Below are positions 25,361 through 33,855 of a stretch of DNA of 64,000 bases, in pieces. This DNA is from Brevundimonas intermedia (GTDB taxonomy: Bacteria; Pseudomonadota; Alphaproteobacteria; Caulobacterales; Caulobacteraceae). The notes beneath the pieces are model-generated. The model did not search any database. It was not told the origin of the DNA and saw only the letters and a list, made by a program, of their open reading frames with translations. The stretch is taken from positions 124,001 through 188,000 of the forward strand of contig NZ_BSFD01000010.1 of the NCBI RefSeq assembly GCF_027922165.1. Direction: 5' to 3'. How positions within the stretch are numbered: the first letter of the stretch is position 1; each line of letters opens with the position of its first letter. The translations under genes and the position numbers were made by a program.

Positions 25361-26239
25361 ATGAGCCACTTGCCCGAAATGAGCGACATCGTTGCGCGCC
25401 ACGCGCCGCCCGACCTGTCGCGCTCGGCCGTGCCGGGCCTGCGCCTGTATGGCAGCGACGCGCCGACTCGGATGGTGTCGGTGAACTATGATCCCATGCT
25501 GTGTCTGGTGGTGTCCGGCGGCAAACAGACGATCCTCGGCGAGACCGTCTATTCCTATCGGGCCGGCGACTGCCTGGTGGTGTCGGCGGAACTGCCGGTT
25601 TGCGGCAGCATCATCGAGACCCCGTACCGCGCACTGAGCTTTGACCTGAACCCCGCAACGATCGCCGGACTGATGCTGGAAATCGACGCCCCCGCCGCGG
25701 CGGATCAGCCCCCTCCATCCGGCATACATGTCACGCGGCTAGAAGACGAACTGTTGGAACCGATGGCGCGCCTGCTACGCCTGCTGGACCGTCCACACGA
25801 GATCGCCATGATGACGCCGATGATCGAGCGAGAGTTGATCTGGCGACTACTTCACAGCCGGCACGCAGCGACCGTGCGCCAGATCGGTTCGGCCGAAAGC
25901 CGCTTATCGGGCGTCGGCCGCGCCATCGACTGGATCCGCGCCAACTACGCCGAACCGATGCGGGTCGAGGCCTTGTCGGACTTGGCGGGGATGAGCTTAT
26001 CCACTTTCCACCGGCATTTCCGCACGGTCACGACCATGAGCCCGCTGCAGTTCCACAAACAGGTGCGACTGCGTGAGGCGCGTGCCAGACTCTTGACCGG
26101 CGCCGACGGAGCGGCGGAGACCGGTTTTGCCGTCGGCTATGACAGCCCATCCCAGTTCAGCCGCGAATACGCCCGCCAGTTCGGCCTGCCGCCCAGCCGG
26201 GACGCGGCGCGGATGCGCGAAAGCCTGATGCCCGGCTGA
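25361..26239 (+). CDS. AraC-family transcriptional regulator
   Basis: 292 residues. The N-terminal ~180 residues match the AraC_N (PF06719-like) sensory domain: SVNYDPMLCLVVSGGKQTIL and GETVYSYRAGDCLVVSAELP are its hallmark. Two HTH motifs follow (MRVEALSDLAGMSLSTFHRH and FAVGYDSPSQFSREYARQFG). ATG at 25361 has GGA seven bases upstream; a TTG at 25349 is less likely. The divergent SDR gene is the expected target. Confidence 0.93.
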   Translation: MSHLPEMSDIVARHAPPDLSRSAVPGLRLYGSDAPTRMVSVNYDPMLCLVVSGGKQTILGETVYSYRAGDCLVVSAELPVCGSIIETPYRALSFDLNPATIAGLMLEIDAPAAADQPPPSGIHVTRLEDELLEPMARLLRLLDRPHEIAMMTPMIERELIWRLLHSRHAATVRQIGSAESRLSGVGRAIDWIRANYAEPMRVEALSDLAGMSLSTFHRHFRTVTTMSPLQFHKQVRLREARARLLTGADGAAETGFAVGYDSPSQFSREYARQFGLPPSRDAARMRESLMPG

Positions 26240-26311
26240 CCATTCGTCCCCAGGAGCCACATCCGATCCCAGCGGCGTTAGCGACGGCGGCGGCGGGCAG
26301 GACGGCGGGGC

Positions 26312-26641
26312 ATGACCCTGTTCGCCCGTCTGCTCATTCTGCATATCTCACTGGCCTGGTCGCTGTCTTGATCGGTCTCGCCCAGTTGGACCCGCTAGGG
26401 ATCGTGCGCCCATCGGTGGTGGGGACGGTTGTTTGCAGGCCTTATGATCACGCTTCTGGCCTGCGCCCGGGTGATGACGGCCTTACATTTCAATACCTAG
26501 TTCCTGGCCCTGGCGCGGGTTTGTGGGGTGCAGCCACTGTCGGACGGGGCATGGCGACTGACGATGGAGAGCGGCGCCGAACGGGTGGTCAGCCGCACCT
26601 ACCGGGACGCCGTACTGGCGCGGCTGGGACGTAAGTCTTAA
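26312..26641 (+). pseudogene. probable decayed LytTR-domain gene
   Basis: One frame starting at ATG 26312 reads a hydrophobic stretch, then in-frame stops at 26369, 26396 and 26498, with further hydrophobic sequence (LMITLLACARVMTALHF) between. After the last stop the frame stays open to TAA at 26639 and ends with DGAWRLTMESGAERVVSRTY, followed by RDAVLARLG. That end resembles the C-terminus of a LytTR DNA-binding domain (glycine before a valine, then S-R-x-Y-R). A membrane-LytTR protein with nonsense mutations fits. This fills most of the 412-base gap between AraC and the next gene. Confidence 0.42.
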
Positions 26642-26651
26642 ACCACACCGA

Positions 26652-27002
26652 TCAACCAGCGATGAAGCGATCTGCCCCGATGGCCCTGCGCTCGCATGAT
26701 GCATAGGTGTTCACCTCCGCAATGTAGCGGTTCAAGGCATCGACGTAGCCGTTCATCTGCGTGACATAGCCATCAAATGCGGCTGCGTAGGTTTCCATCT
26801 GACGATTGTAAACTGCGATCACGGAGGCGCGGCAGTTGTGCCTGGATCGAGCTTCATCCACACAGGCCGGGACTGCAGGGCGCTCGGGCTTAGTCGGACG
26901 AATAACCGGAGGAGGCTCGGGAACCTTGCATACGCCGGGCGGCGGCTCCTCAGCCTGAAAAATGAGCGCGAGCGCGATAGCCGCAATGGCGAAATTGTCC
27001 AT
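26652..27002 (-). CDS. small exported protein of unknown function
   Basis: 116 residues. A short hydrophobic N-terminus (MDNFAIAAIALALIF) probably acts as a signal peptide. A proline-rich segment with PEPPPVIRP and PERPAVPA follows, then a helical region with regularly spaced Tyr (YNRQMETYAAAFDGYVTQM), and four Cys in the mature part. GGAGG precedes the ATG at 27002. I do not recognise a family. It lies between the decayed LytTR gene and the Nudix gene. Confidence 0.68.
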   Translation of the reverse strand: MDNFAIAAIALALIFQAEEPPPGVCKVPEPPPVIRPTKPERPAVPACVDEARSRHNCRASVIAVYNRQMETYAAAFDGYVTQMNGYVDALNRYIAEVNTYASCERRAIGADRFIAG

Positions 27003-27044
27003 AGCCCCTCCGGCTGTGACCATGGCAAGACCACGGCCTAATCG

Positions 27045-27512
27045 TCAATCTTGGATTCTAGAAAGAAAATCCGCCAACTCCGCCGGCCAGATCGTCTCGT
27101 CAGAAGCGTGGATGTCATCGAGACTCCGCCAGCGGTGTTCAGCCAGGATGCGGTGCTCCTCCTCGGTCCAACCGGTAGAGGACAGGTCGAAGGTTTCAGT
27201 GCGGAGCAGGAAAAACCGTTGATCCACATCCGCCATGCGGCCGTCGGGGAGACGGAAGCTGACACGCACACGTGCGACCTGGGGGCCTGGATCGGCGACG
27301 ACCAATCCGGTCTCCTCGAACAGTTCGCGTCGAGCCGCCTCCTCGTAGGTCTCGCCGGGTTCGCAACCGCCTCCGGGCGTGGCCCAGAACTCAGATCCCG
27401 CGATGGGGCCGTCGGTGAAGGCGAACCGGAACAGCAGCACCCGTCCCTCCCCGTCTAGGATCAGCCAGCGCGCAGTCGGACGATCGGGAAGGACGGGATC
27501 GGCCGAGATCAT
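27045..27512 (-). CDS. Nudix hydrolase
   Basis: 155 residues. The Nudix box is complete in GGGCEPGETYEEAARRELFE plus ETG: Gly, Glu five residues on, and RE-x-x-EE for metal binding. It hydrolyses a nucleoside diphosphate linked to another group; the substrate cannot be read. The C-terminal part (GWTEEEHRILAEHRWRSLDD) is common in ADP-ribose or small nucleotide clades. It follows der on the same strand with 17 bases between. Confidence 0.92.
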   Translation of the reverse strand: MISADPVLPDRPTARWLILDGEGRVLLFRFAFTDGPIAGSEFWATPGGGCEPGETYEEAARRELFEETGLVVADPGPQVARVRVSFRLPDGRMADVDQRFFLLRTETFDLSSTGWTEEEHRILAEHRWRSLDDIHASDETIWPAELADFLSRIQD

Positions 27513-27529
27513 ATCCTAGACCTTGGCGC

Positions 27530-29149
27530 TCACTTCTTGGCGCCGCCCTTTTGGCCCGTACGGATGCGGCCGGAGCGCGAGACCTGACGGGCGCCGCCGC
27601 GGGCGCCCTTCTGGACCGCCACCGACGACCCGGCCTTCTTCGACGCGCTGGACTTCAGCCCGCCCAAGACCTTGGGCTGGGCCTTGCGGGTCTTCTTCTG
27701 CTCCAGCGCCTTGCCGGGCAGTTTGGACAGAGCCTCTTCCTTTTCCGCCTTCTTGATCCGGCGCGGCGCGGTCTTGGCGTCGCCCTTGTAGCGTTCCGGA
27801 CCCGACTTGGCGCCGCCCTCGGCATAGGGGTTCACGCCGCTTGATTTAACGTTCAAACGGATCGGCGTGCCCGGCAGGTCGAAGCTCTCGCGGATCGAAT
27901 TAACCAGATAGCGCTTGTAATGCTCCGGCATCGACTCGGCGCGGTTGGCCATCAGCACGAAGGTGGGCGGACGGGCCTTGGTCTGAGCGATGTATTTCGG
28001 TTTGATCCGCTTGCCGTCCACGGCGGGGGGCGGGTGCCGCTGTGTGGCCATGGACAGCCAGGTGTTCAGGTCCTTAGTCTTCACCTTGACCGACCAGGTG
28101 TCATAGGCCTGAAGCACGGCTGGCATCAGGCGTTCGACGCCCCGTCCCGAATGCGAAGACAGGGCTACGAAAGGCGAGCCCTTCAGCTGGGGCAGCTTGT
28201 CCTCGGCCATGCCCTTAAGCTTGGCCATGCGGGCCTGGGGCTCTTCTTCCAGGTCCCATTTGGACGCCACATACACCAAGGCCCGACCTTCACGCTCGAC
28301 CAGATCGGCCAACTGCAGGTCCTGGGTGTCGAAGGCGTCGTCCTTGTCCATCATCAGGATGACAACTTCGGCGAAGGTGATGGCGCGGATGGTGTCGGCG
28401 ACCGACAGCTTCTCCAGCTTCTCCTGCACACGCGCCTTGCGACGCATGCCGGCCGTATCGACCAGGCGGATATTCTTGCCCTCGAACACCCAGTCGACCG
28501 AGATCGAATCGCGCGTGATCCCCGCTTCCGGCCCGGTGAGCAGGCGGTCGTCGCCGATCAGGCGGTTGATCAGGGTGGACTTGCCGGCGTTCGGACGGCC
28601 GATCACAGCGATGCGGATCGGCTTGTCCGGCTCGTCGATCTCTTCGATGAAGATGTCCTCGGACGCCGCGCGGATGGCCTTGTACAGGTCCGCCATGCCC
28701 TCGCCGTGCTCGGCCGAGATGGCGACCGGCTCGCCGAAGCCCAGGGCGTGCGCCTCGCCGACGCCGCCGCCGCTTTCGCGGCTCTCGGACTTGTTGGCCA
28801 GCAGGATGATGGGCTTGTGAACCTTACGCAGGCGCTCGGCGAAAATCCGATCCAGCGAGGTGACGCCTTCGCGGGCGTCCATCATGAACATGACCAGTTC
28901 GGCGTCGTCCAGCGCGGCCTCGGTCTGCTCGCGCATCCGGGCTTCCAGACTGTCGTCGGTGACGTCCTCGTAGCCCGCCGTATCAATCAGCGTCAGATCC
29001 ATGTCGCCGATATTGCCGTCGGCGTAGCGCCGGTCCCGGGTCACGCCGGGGCGATCATCGACAAGCGCAAGGCGCTTGCCGACGAGGCGGTTGAACAGTG
29101 TCGATTTGCCCACATTGGGGCGGCCGACGATGGCGACCTTTAGAGCCAT
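27530..29149 (-). CDS. der: ribosome assembly GTPase Der (EngA) with long basic tail
   Basis: 539 residues, longer than E. coli Der (490). Two tandem GTPase domains are visible: GRPNVGKSTLFNRLVGK with LIDTAGYED, and GRPNAGKSTLINRLIGDD with LVDTAGMRRK, followed by the KH-like domain (TRRHPP-type ATQRHPPPAVDG and VNSIRESFDLPGTPIRLN). From about residue 440 a ~100-residue Lys/Arg/Gly/Ala-rich tail extends to the end. Der acts in 50S subunit maturation. It is the last gene of panB-TPR-bamB-der. Confidence 0.97.
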   Translation of the reverse strand: MALKVAIVGRPNVGKSTLFNRLVGKRLALVDDRPGVTRDRRYADGNIGDMDLTLIDTAGYEDVTDDSLEARMREQTEAALDDAELVMFMMDAREGVTSLDRIFAERLRKVHKPIILLANKSESRESGGGVGEAHALGFGEPVAISAEHGEGMADLYKAIRAASEDIFIEEIDEPDKPIRIAVIGRPNAGKSTLINRLIGDDRLLTGPEAGITRDSISVDWVFEGKNIRLVDTAGMRRKARVQEKLEKLSVADTIRAITFAEVVILMMDKDDAFDTQDLQLADLVEREGRALVYVASKWDLEEEPQARMAKLKGMAEDKLPQLKGSPFVALSSHSGRGVERLMPAVLQAYDTWSVKVKTKDLNTWLSMATQRHPPPAVDGKRIKPKYIAQTKARPPTFVLMANRAESMPEHYKRYLVNSIRESFDLPGTPIRLNVKSSGVNPYAEGGAKSGPERYKGDAKTAPRRIKKAEKEEALSKLPGKALEQKKTRKAQPKVLGGLKSSASKKAGSSVAVQKGARGGARQVSRSGRIRTGQKGGAKK

Positions 29150-29180
29150 GTCGGCTTTCTAGCTTAGTTCGGGCTGAAAA

Positions 29181-30560
29181 TCAGCGGATGCAAATCAGCT
29201 GACCGTTATCGGTCAGCACATACAGGGCGCCGTTGTAGGCGGCGGGTGCGATATAGGCGGGCGCGCCCAACTTCAACGTGGTTTGAGCCGCACCTGTCTT
29301 GGGATCAAAGGCGACAGCCTCGCCGTAGGAATTGACCATCACCAGGCGGTTGGAGGCCAACAGCGGACCCGACCATTGCGGATAGATGGTCCGGCGGCCG
29401 AAGTTCAAGAAGCCGCCGACCTTGCGCTGACGGCCTTCGTTCAGTTCGCGGGTCCAGTAGATCTGGCCCGTGTCGCGGTTGGCGGTGATCAGTTCGCCGG
29501 ACTTGGAGACCGCATAGACGACGTCCCCGACCGGCAGGGGCGCGTTCACGCCCGTCACGGGCAGCTGCCACTTGGGCTGGCCCGAGCGTAGGTCCAGAGC
29601 CGAAAGCACGCCCGAGTGGCTGACGCCGTAAACCATGCCGCGGCTGATGACCGGGCGACCGGCGACGTCCCGGACTTCGGACAGGGCGCTGGTGCGGCTG
29701 GTGCGCGACAGCGTCTGTTCCCAAAGCGTCTGGCCGTTCAAGGCGCTGAGCGCGACCAGTTGGCCCGAGGCAAACGGCGCGATGACCGTATTGCCCGTCA
29801 CGGCGGGGCTGGAGGCTCGCAGAACGCGGGCCGGCTCGGCGATGCCGCGATAGGTCCAGTCCTGGGCGCCGGTATTGACGTCGAAGGCGAACAACTGGCT
29901 GTCTACATCGACGACGAAGACGTGGGCGCCGACGACCGTCGGGGCGCCGTGGATCGGAGAATCGACCTGCTGCGTCCAGACGACGGCGCCGGTGCCGGCG
30001 TCGAGCGCGGTCATGGAGCGATAGCCGGACGAGACGAACAGCTTGCCGCCGGCGAAGGCGACGCCGCCGCCGAAGCCGCCATTGCGATCACGGTCGGCGT
30101 CCTTGACGTTGGCCTTCCACAGGATCTCGCCGCTATCGGCCGAGACAGCCGAAACGGTCGATTCGCCGTCCATTACGAAGATCTTGCCGTCGGCGGCCAC
30201 GATCGGCGCCATGACGTTGCCGACCCGCGCCGAGCCCTCGCCGATGCTGCGCTTCCAGGCGATCTGGAAGTTTGGAGCGGCGATGACATGCTCCACCAGG
30301 TTTTCGGCAGAACCGCCCGGCTGGGTCCAGGCCGTCGCGGCCTGAGGTCCCGGCAGGAAGAAGTCGCGTCCGGACAGGGCCGCCGACGGAGTCAGCTGCT
30401 GTTCGAACTCCAGCACCGAGATACGGTCGCCGGCGGATGCGGTCGCTTGCGGATCTTCCTTCTTGCCCAGGCCGAAGGGCAGGTTGCGGCTGACCGTGCC
30501 GCACGAGGCCATGGTCGCAGCGACGCCGCAGATCAGCGCGACTTTCAGAACTCGGTTCAT
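29181..30560 (-). CDS. bamB: outer-membrane assembly lipoprotein BamB
   Basis: About 459 residues. The BamB beta-propeller lipoprotein of the BAM complex. Lipobox MASC with Cys at residue 20 after a signal sequence, then PQQ-like blades (LFVSSGYRSMTALDAGTGAV, FAFDVNTGAQDWTYRG, ALDLRSGQPKWQLPVTG). ATG at 30560 is chosen over a GTG at 30587 because AGGA sits 8 bases upstream and the signal peptide then starts normally. The GTG overlaps the stop of the upstream TPR gene, so the alternative is not excluded. The order TPR-bamB-der is the same as yfgM-bamB-der in E. coli. Confidence 0.93.
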   Translation of the reverse strand: MNRVLKVALICGVAATMASCGTVSRNLPFGLGKKEDPQATASAGDRISVLEFEQQLTPSAALSGRDFFLPGPQAATAWTQPGGSAENLVEHVIAAPNFQIAWKRSIGEGSARVGNVMAPIVAADGKIFVMDGESTVSAVSADSGEILWKANVKDADRDRNGGFGGGVAFAGGKLFVSSGYRSMTALDAGTGAVVWTQQVDSPIHGAPTVVGAHVFVVDVDSQLFAFDVNTGAQDWTYRGIAEPARVLRASSPAVTGNTVIAPFASGQLVALSALNGQTLWEQTLSRTSRTSALSEVRDVAGRPVISRGMVYGVSHSGVLSALDLRSGQPKWQLPVTGVNAPLPVGDVVYAVSKSGELITANRDTGQIYWTRELNEGRQRKVGGFLNFGRRTIYPQWSGPLLASNRLVMVNSYGEAVAFDPKTGAAQTTLKLGAPAYIAPAAYNGALYVLTDNGQLICIR

Positions 30561-30583
30561 CTTTGGCGTCCTGTAAGGGGTCG

Positions 30584-31330
30584 TCACTGTTGGGCCGGAG
30601 CGCCGGGAGTCGGCGCATTGGCGGCGCCGGCGGCCGACGGAGCCGCGGCCTTAGCCGCATTCACGATGTCTTTGAGCGCACCCGCCGTGCCGGCGTCGAT
30701 GGTGGCGACGGCGATATTGGCGCGCTGACGAACGTCGTCAGGCACATCCTGCCCCAGTTGCAGCAGGACGAAGGCCTCACGGGCCTCCTTGGTCTTGCCG
30801 TGCTGGAGACGCGCCAGGGCCAGGGCTTCCTGGGCGAAAGCGTGCAGCGGGCGATCATCCTCGGCCAGCGGCGTCAAGCGCGCCTCGATATCGGCCAGCG
30901 GCGCGGTGTCCATCACCAGGAAGGCGGCCTTAAGGGCGGGCGGGTCCGACAGGATCGGATCGCTGGACGCCTTTGCGGCCTCATCGAACAGGCGGACGGC
31001 GTCGGGGATCTTGTCGGCGGTTACGGCCAGGCCGGCTTGCTGTTGCAAGGCCAGGACCTTGTAGGCGCCATTGCCTTCCTTGACCGCTTCCTCGAAGGCG
31101 AGGCGAGCCTCGGCGGGCTTTTCAGCACGCAGGGCCTCCATGCCGCGATCATAGGCCTCTGCGGCCTTTCCGGCCTTGTTGGAGTTCAGGCTGTCCCAGC
31201 CCCACCAGCCGAGGGCCGCGACCAGGGCGACCACCAGAACGACGCCCACGACAGGCAGCCATGTGCGGGCCAGGCGCTTGTACCGGTCGGAGCGAAGCTC
31301 CTCCTCGACCTGCTCGAAGACATCAACCAC
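30584..31330 (-). CDS. YfgM-like tetratricopeptide membrane protein
   Basis: 248 residues from GTG at 31330 (M-VDVFEQVEEELRSDRYKRL). A cytoplasmic N-terminus of ~22 residues is followed by one membrane helix (WLPVVGVVLVVALVAALGWW) and a periplasmic helical repeat domain with TPR-like units (AYDRGMEALRAEKPAEARLA, EALALARLQHGKTKEAREAF). This is the YfgM arrangement; YfgM works with SecYEG/PpiD and travels with bamB. The Ala/Pro-rich C-terminus is low complexity. An ATG at 31354 lacks a Shine-Dalgarno and adds residues outside the family. Confidence 0.88.
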   Translation of the reverse strand: MVDVFEQVEEELRSDRYKRLARTWLPVVGVVLVVALVAALGWWGWDSLNSNKAGKAAEAYDRGMEALRAEKPAEARLAFEEAVKEGNGAYKVLALQQQAGLAVTADKIPDAVRLFDEAAKASSDPILSDPPALKAAFLVMDTAPLADIEARLTPLAEDDRPLHAFAQEALALARLQHGKTKEAREAFVLLQLGQDVPDDVRQRANIAVATIDAGTAGALKDIVNAAKAAAPSAAGAANAPTPGAPAQQ

Positions 31331-31409
31331 TGAAACGTCGCCCCAAAATCGCAAAAAGCAAACCGGCGCGGACCCTAGAAGGTCGGCTCCCCGCCCGCAA
31401 CGTCGTCCG

Positions 31410-32246
31410 TTACTGCGAAGCCGGCTTTTTCGAGAAGTAGGTCTCGACTTCGGCAGGAAAACGGCGGGTTTTCACATCATTGGCGAAAGCTGCGGCCGCG
31501 CGGTCGATCTCGGTGCGCAGATCCGCGTACTTCCGCACGAATTTCGGGGTCCAGTCGAACATGCCCAGCATGTCGTTGACCACCAGGACCTGGCCGTCGC
31601 ACGCCGCCGATGCGCCGATGCCGATGGTCGGCGCGTCAATGCTCTCGGTGATTTCCCGCGCCAGCGATTCGGCGACCCCCTCAATTACGATGCAGAAGGC
31701 GCCGGCCTCGGCCGTGGCCTTTGCTTCCGCCATGACACGGTCCCGCTCGAAATCGGTGCGTCCCTTGGCCTTAAACCCGCCCTCGGCCAGTATCGCCTGA
31801 GGCCGAAGCCCCACATGGCCCATAACCGGGATGCCGCGCTTGACCAGGAAGGCGACGATCTCGGCCAATTCGACGCTGGTCTCCAGCTTGACCGCCTGGG
31901 CGCCCGTCTCCTTCATCACCCGCACGCAGTTGTCGTAGGCGACCTCCTTGCCGCCCTCGTACGAACCGAAAGGCATATCCACCACCACCAGGGCCCGACG
32001 CGATCCCCGCACCACCGCCTGACCGTGCAGGATCATCATCTCCAGCGTCACCCCGACAGTGTTGGGCAGGCCGTGAACCGCCATGCCCAGGCTGTCCCCG
32101 ACCAGCAGCACGTCGCAGTGCGGATCCAGCAATCCCGCCATCGGGGCGTCATAGGCCGTCAGACAGACGATGGGCTCGCCGCTCTTGCGGCTCGCGATAT
32201 CGGGCACGGAGACGCGCTTGATCGTCTCCTGGGTGTGAACGGACAT
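31410..32246 (-). CDS. panB: 3-methyl-2-oxobutanoate hydroxymethyltransferase
   Basis: 278 residues. Makes ketopantoate for pantothenate/CoA synthesis. Seen: VCLTAYDAPMAGLLD, LVGDSLGMAVHGLPNTVGVT (metal and substrate site), GGKEVAYDNCVRVMKETGAQ, MGHVGLRPQ, IVIEGVAESLA and FVRKYADL. Its Shine-Dalgarno AGGAGG (7 bases before the ATG) is inside the hairpin annotated at 32250-32286. panC is not in the window. Confidence 0.97.
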   Translation of the reverse strand: MSVHTQETIKRVSVPDIASRKSGEPIVCLTAYDAPMAGLLDPHCDVLLVGDSLGMAVHGLPNTVGVTLEMMILHGQAVVRGSRRALVVVDMPFGSYEGGKEVAYDNCVRVMKETGAQAVKLETSVELAEIVAFLVKRGIPVMGHVGLRPQAILAEGGFKAKGRTDFERDRVMAEAKATAEAGAFCIVIEGVAESLAREITESIDAPTIGIGASAACDGQVLVVNDMLGMFDWTPKFVRKYADLRTEIDRAAAAFANDVKTRRFPAEVETYFSKKPASQ

Positions 32247-32249
32247 CGA

Positions 32250-32286
32250 GGGGCCTCCTGACCTGAAGTGCGGTCAGATAAGCCCC
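32250..32286 (-). promoter_or_regulatory. hairpin covering the panB ribosome binding site
   Basis: On the panB transcript GGGGC (32286-32282) can pair with GCCCC (32254-32250), and CTGACC (32277-32272) with GGTCAG (32263-32258), leaving a 3x4 internal loop and an 8-base terminal loop. AGGAGG, the Shine-Dalgarno of panB, straddles the internal loop and both stems. No T-run follows, so a terminator for the upstream anti-sigma-like gene is less likely than a translational control element. Confidence 0.5.
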
Positions 32287-32305
32287 GCGATCCGCCAAGT
32301 CACCC

Positions 32306-32707
32306 TCAGACGTCCTGCGACAGCTTCACCAGCCCTGCCGCCAGAAGGGCGACAAGCGCCCCAGCCACGATCCAGAACGCCATCATGCCGGACCCGTCCA
32401 TCAGGTCGAAGGACCCGACACCCAAGCCCTCCAGCCCGGATTGAGCCGCGCCCTGGGCCGTCGCCGCCGCCGTCCGCACGCCCTGCGTCAGGGTCGTTTC
32501 GTCGCCGGCGGAGAAGTTGAAGTTGACCCCTTCCCTCACCGCCAGGACGCCGCCGACCAGGCCGGCGCTCGTCAGAGCCAGGGTGCGCCAGCGCGACCGT
32601 TTCTCCATGCTGGCCTGGACCGTGGCCAGGAACAGGGCCTCATCGGCCATTCGAGGCGTCTGCGCGAACAGTCGCTCGATCATCGGATCGAATTCATCAG
32701 CCGACAT
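32306..32707 (-). CDS. membrane protein following an ECF sigma gene, possible anti-sigma factor
   Basis: 133 residues from ATG 32707 (GGGAGG eight bases upstream). A soluble N-terminus (MSADEFDPMIERLFAQTPRM) is followed by two hydrophobic segments (TLALTSAGLVGGVLAVREG; AFWIVAGALVALLAAGLVKL). It overlaps the sigma gene by 11 bases. The soluble-then-membrane layout fits a membrane anti-sigma factor; there is no HxxxCxxC zinc motif. Function is inferred from context only. Confidence 0.68.
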   Translation of the reverse strand: MSADEFDPMIERLFAQTPRMADEALFLATVQASMEKRSRWRTLALTSAGLVGGVLAVREGVNFNFSAGDETTLTQGVRTAAATAQGAAQSGLEGLGVGSFDLMDGSGMMAFWIVAGALVALLAAGLVKLSQDV

Positions 32708-33254
32708 GGGTCGACCTCCCGCCTGAGCCGTGCGCCGGCTGAAGCCGGGCGCGGAGTTTATCCAGACCACGTTTGACATGGGACTTCACCGTGCCGAGCG
32801 GCAAATCCATGGCCGCCGCGATTTCGGGATGGGACATTCCTGCGCCGTGGCACAGGGACACGCACACACGCTCGGTCTCGCTGAGCGTCTTCAGGGCCTC
32901 ATCCAGGTCCATGACCCCCGCCCGATCGACGACGACATCGGCCTCATCAGCCTCGACCTCGGCGACATAGCGGGCCTCGCGGGCGACGCGCTTCAGATAA
33001 AGACGCGCGGCGATCTTCTTGATCCAGCCCGCGAACGTCCCCTGCCCCCTAAACTCCGAGCAGCGTTGGAACCCCTGCAAGAAGGCGTCCTGGGCCACAT
33101 CGTCAGCCAGGGACGGCGCCGCGCCCATGCGGCGCAGAAGCCCCCGGACCGCCGAACCATGCCGGCGGACCAGTTCGCCATACTCCCGCCGACCGCCGGC
33201 CGCCGCCTGGGCGGCCAGCTCCACGTCGTGGAGATCGCGCAAGGACTTGCTCAT
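32697..33254 (-). CDS. RNA polymerase ECF-type sigma factor
   Basis: 185 residues. Region 2: RREYGELVRRHGSAVRGLLR and the core-binding ADDVAQDAFLQGFQ, then GTFAGWIKKIAARLYLK. Region 4: DLDEALKTLSETERVCVSLC and the HTH MSHPEIAAAMDLPLGTVKSH. The start at 33254 is the Met of MSKSLRDLHD; longer in-frame starts have no family match. Downstream is a membrane protein and upstream a DUF6249-like gene, all on one strand, so this looks like a sigma/anti-sigma/target cassette. Confidence 0.92.
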   Translation of the reverse strand: MSKSLRDLHDVELAAQAAAGGRREYGELVRRHGSAVRGLLRRMGAAPSLADDVAQDAFLQGFQRCSEFRGQGTFAGWIKKIAARLYLKRVAREARYVAEVEADEADVVVDRAGVMDLDEALKTLSETERVCVSLCHGAGMSHPEIAAAMDLPLGTVKSHVKRGLDKLRARLQPAHGSGGRSTHVG

Positions 33255-33276
33255 GACCTCTCCCCCGACCCGACCC

Positions 33277-33672
33277 TCAGGCCTTGTTGGGGTTGAAGAT
33301 GCCCAGGATGATGAAGGCGACGCCGATGGCCACCGGGATACAGGCAAGGCCCAACAGTGCGCCTTCCCCATTGCCGCCCCAGTCACGGCTGGCGTTGTCA
33401 ACCGCCAGCGCAAAGCCGGCGATGCCGAAGCCCGTCGCCAGGCTGAGCACGCCCTTGCGGATATCCTTGGTGCGAGACGGCAAGCCCTTCTCCACATCCT
33501 TGGTCATGGCGTCGATCAATTCGGGCGGCAGGGTCTGTCCCTTGTCCACCGCATGGCGAACCGTCAGCTGCATCTCGCGACGCTCCCGATTTTTCAGGAA
33601 GGATGGTCCAACGATCACAGCAACGATGGACGAGAAGATGATGAAGACGACGAAGATGGGTGTAGCGTCCAT
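33277..33672 (-). CDS. DUF6249-like membrane protein
   Basis: 131 residues. One N-terminal membrane helix (FVVFIIFSSIVAVIVGPSFL), a short amphipathic segment with RREMQLTVRHAVDKGQTLPPELID, then two more hydrophobic stretches (LSLATGFGIAGFALAV; LLGLACIPVAIGVAFIILG). DUF6249-type proteins commonly precede ECF sigma genes in Caulobacterales. Function unknown. It lies 22 bases upstream of the sigma gene. Confidence 0.8.
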   Translation of the reverse strand: MDATPIFVVFIIFSSIVAVIVGPSFLKNRERREMQLTVRHAVDKGQTLPPELIDAMTKDVEKGLPSRTKDIRKGVLSLATGFGIAGFALAVDNASRDWGGNGEGALLGLACIPVAIGVAFIILGIFNPNKA

Positions 33673-33855
33673 AATGAACTCTCTTTTGATCCGGTGCGAC
33701 AGCCTGATGCGGCGGCCTTCTGATCACAAGAGGCTGCGGGACGCGCCCATGGATGCGACGACGGACGTGAAATCTTCGTAAGGTCAGGCGTCGGGCACGA
33801 TGACGCGTCGCACGGTTCGGGCTAGGGTAAGTCCTGATCCATAAGGAGAGCCCCC

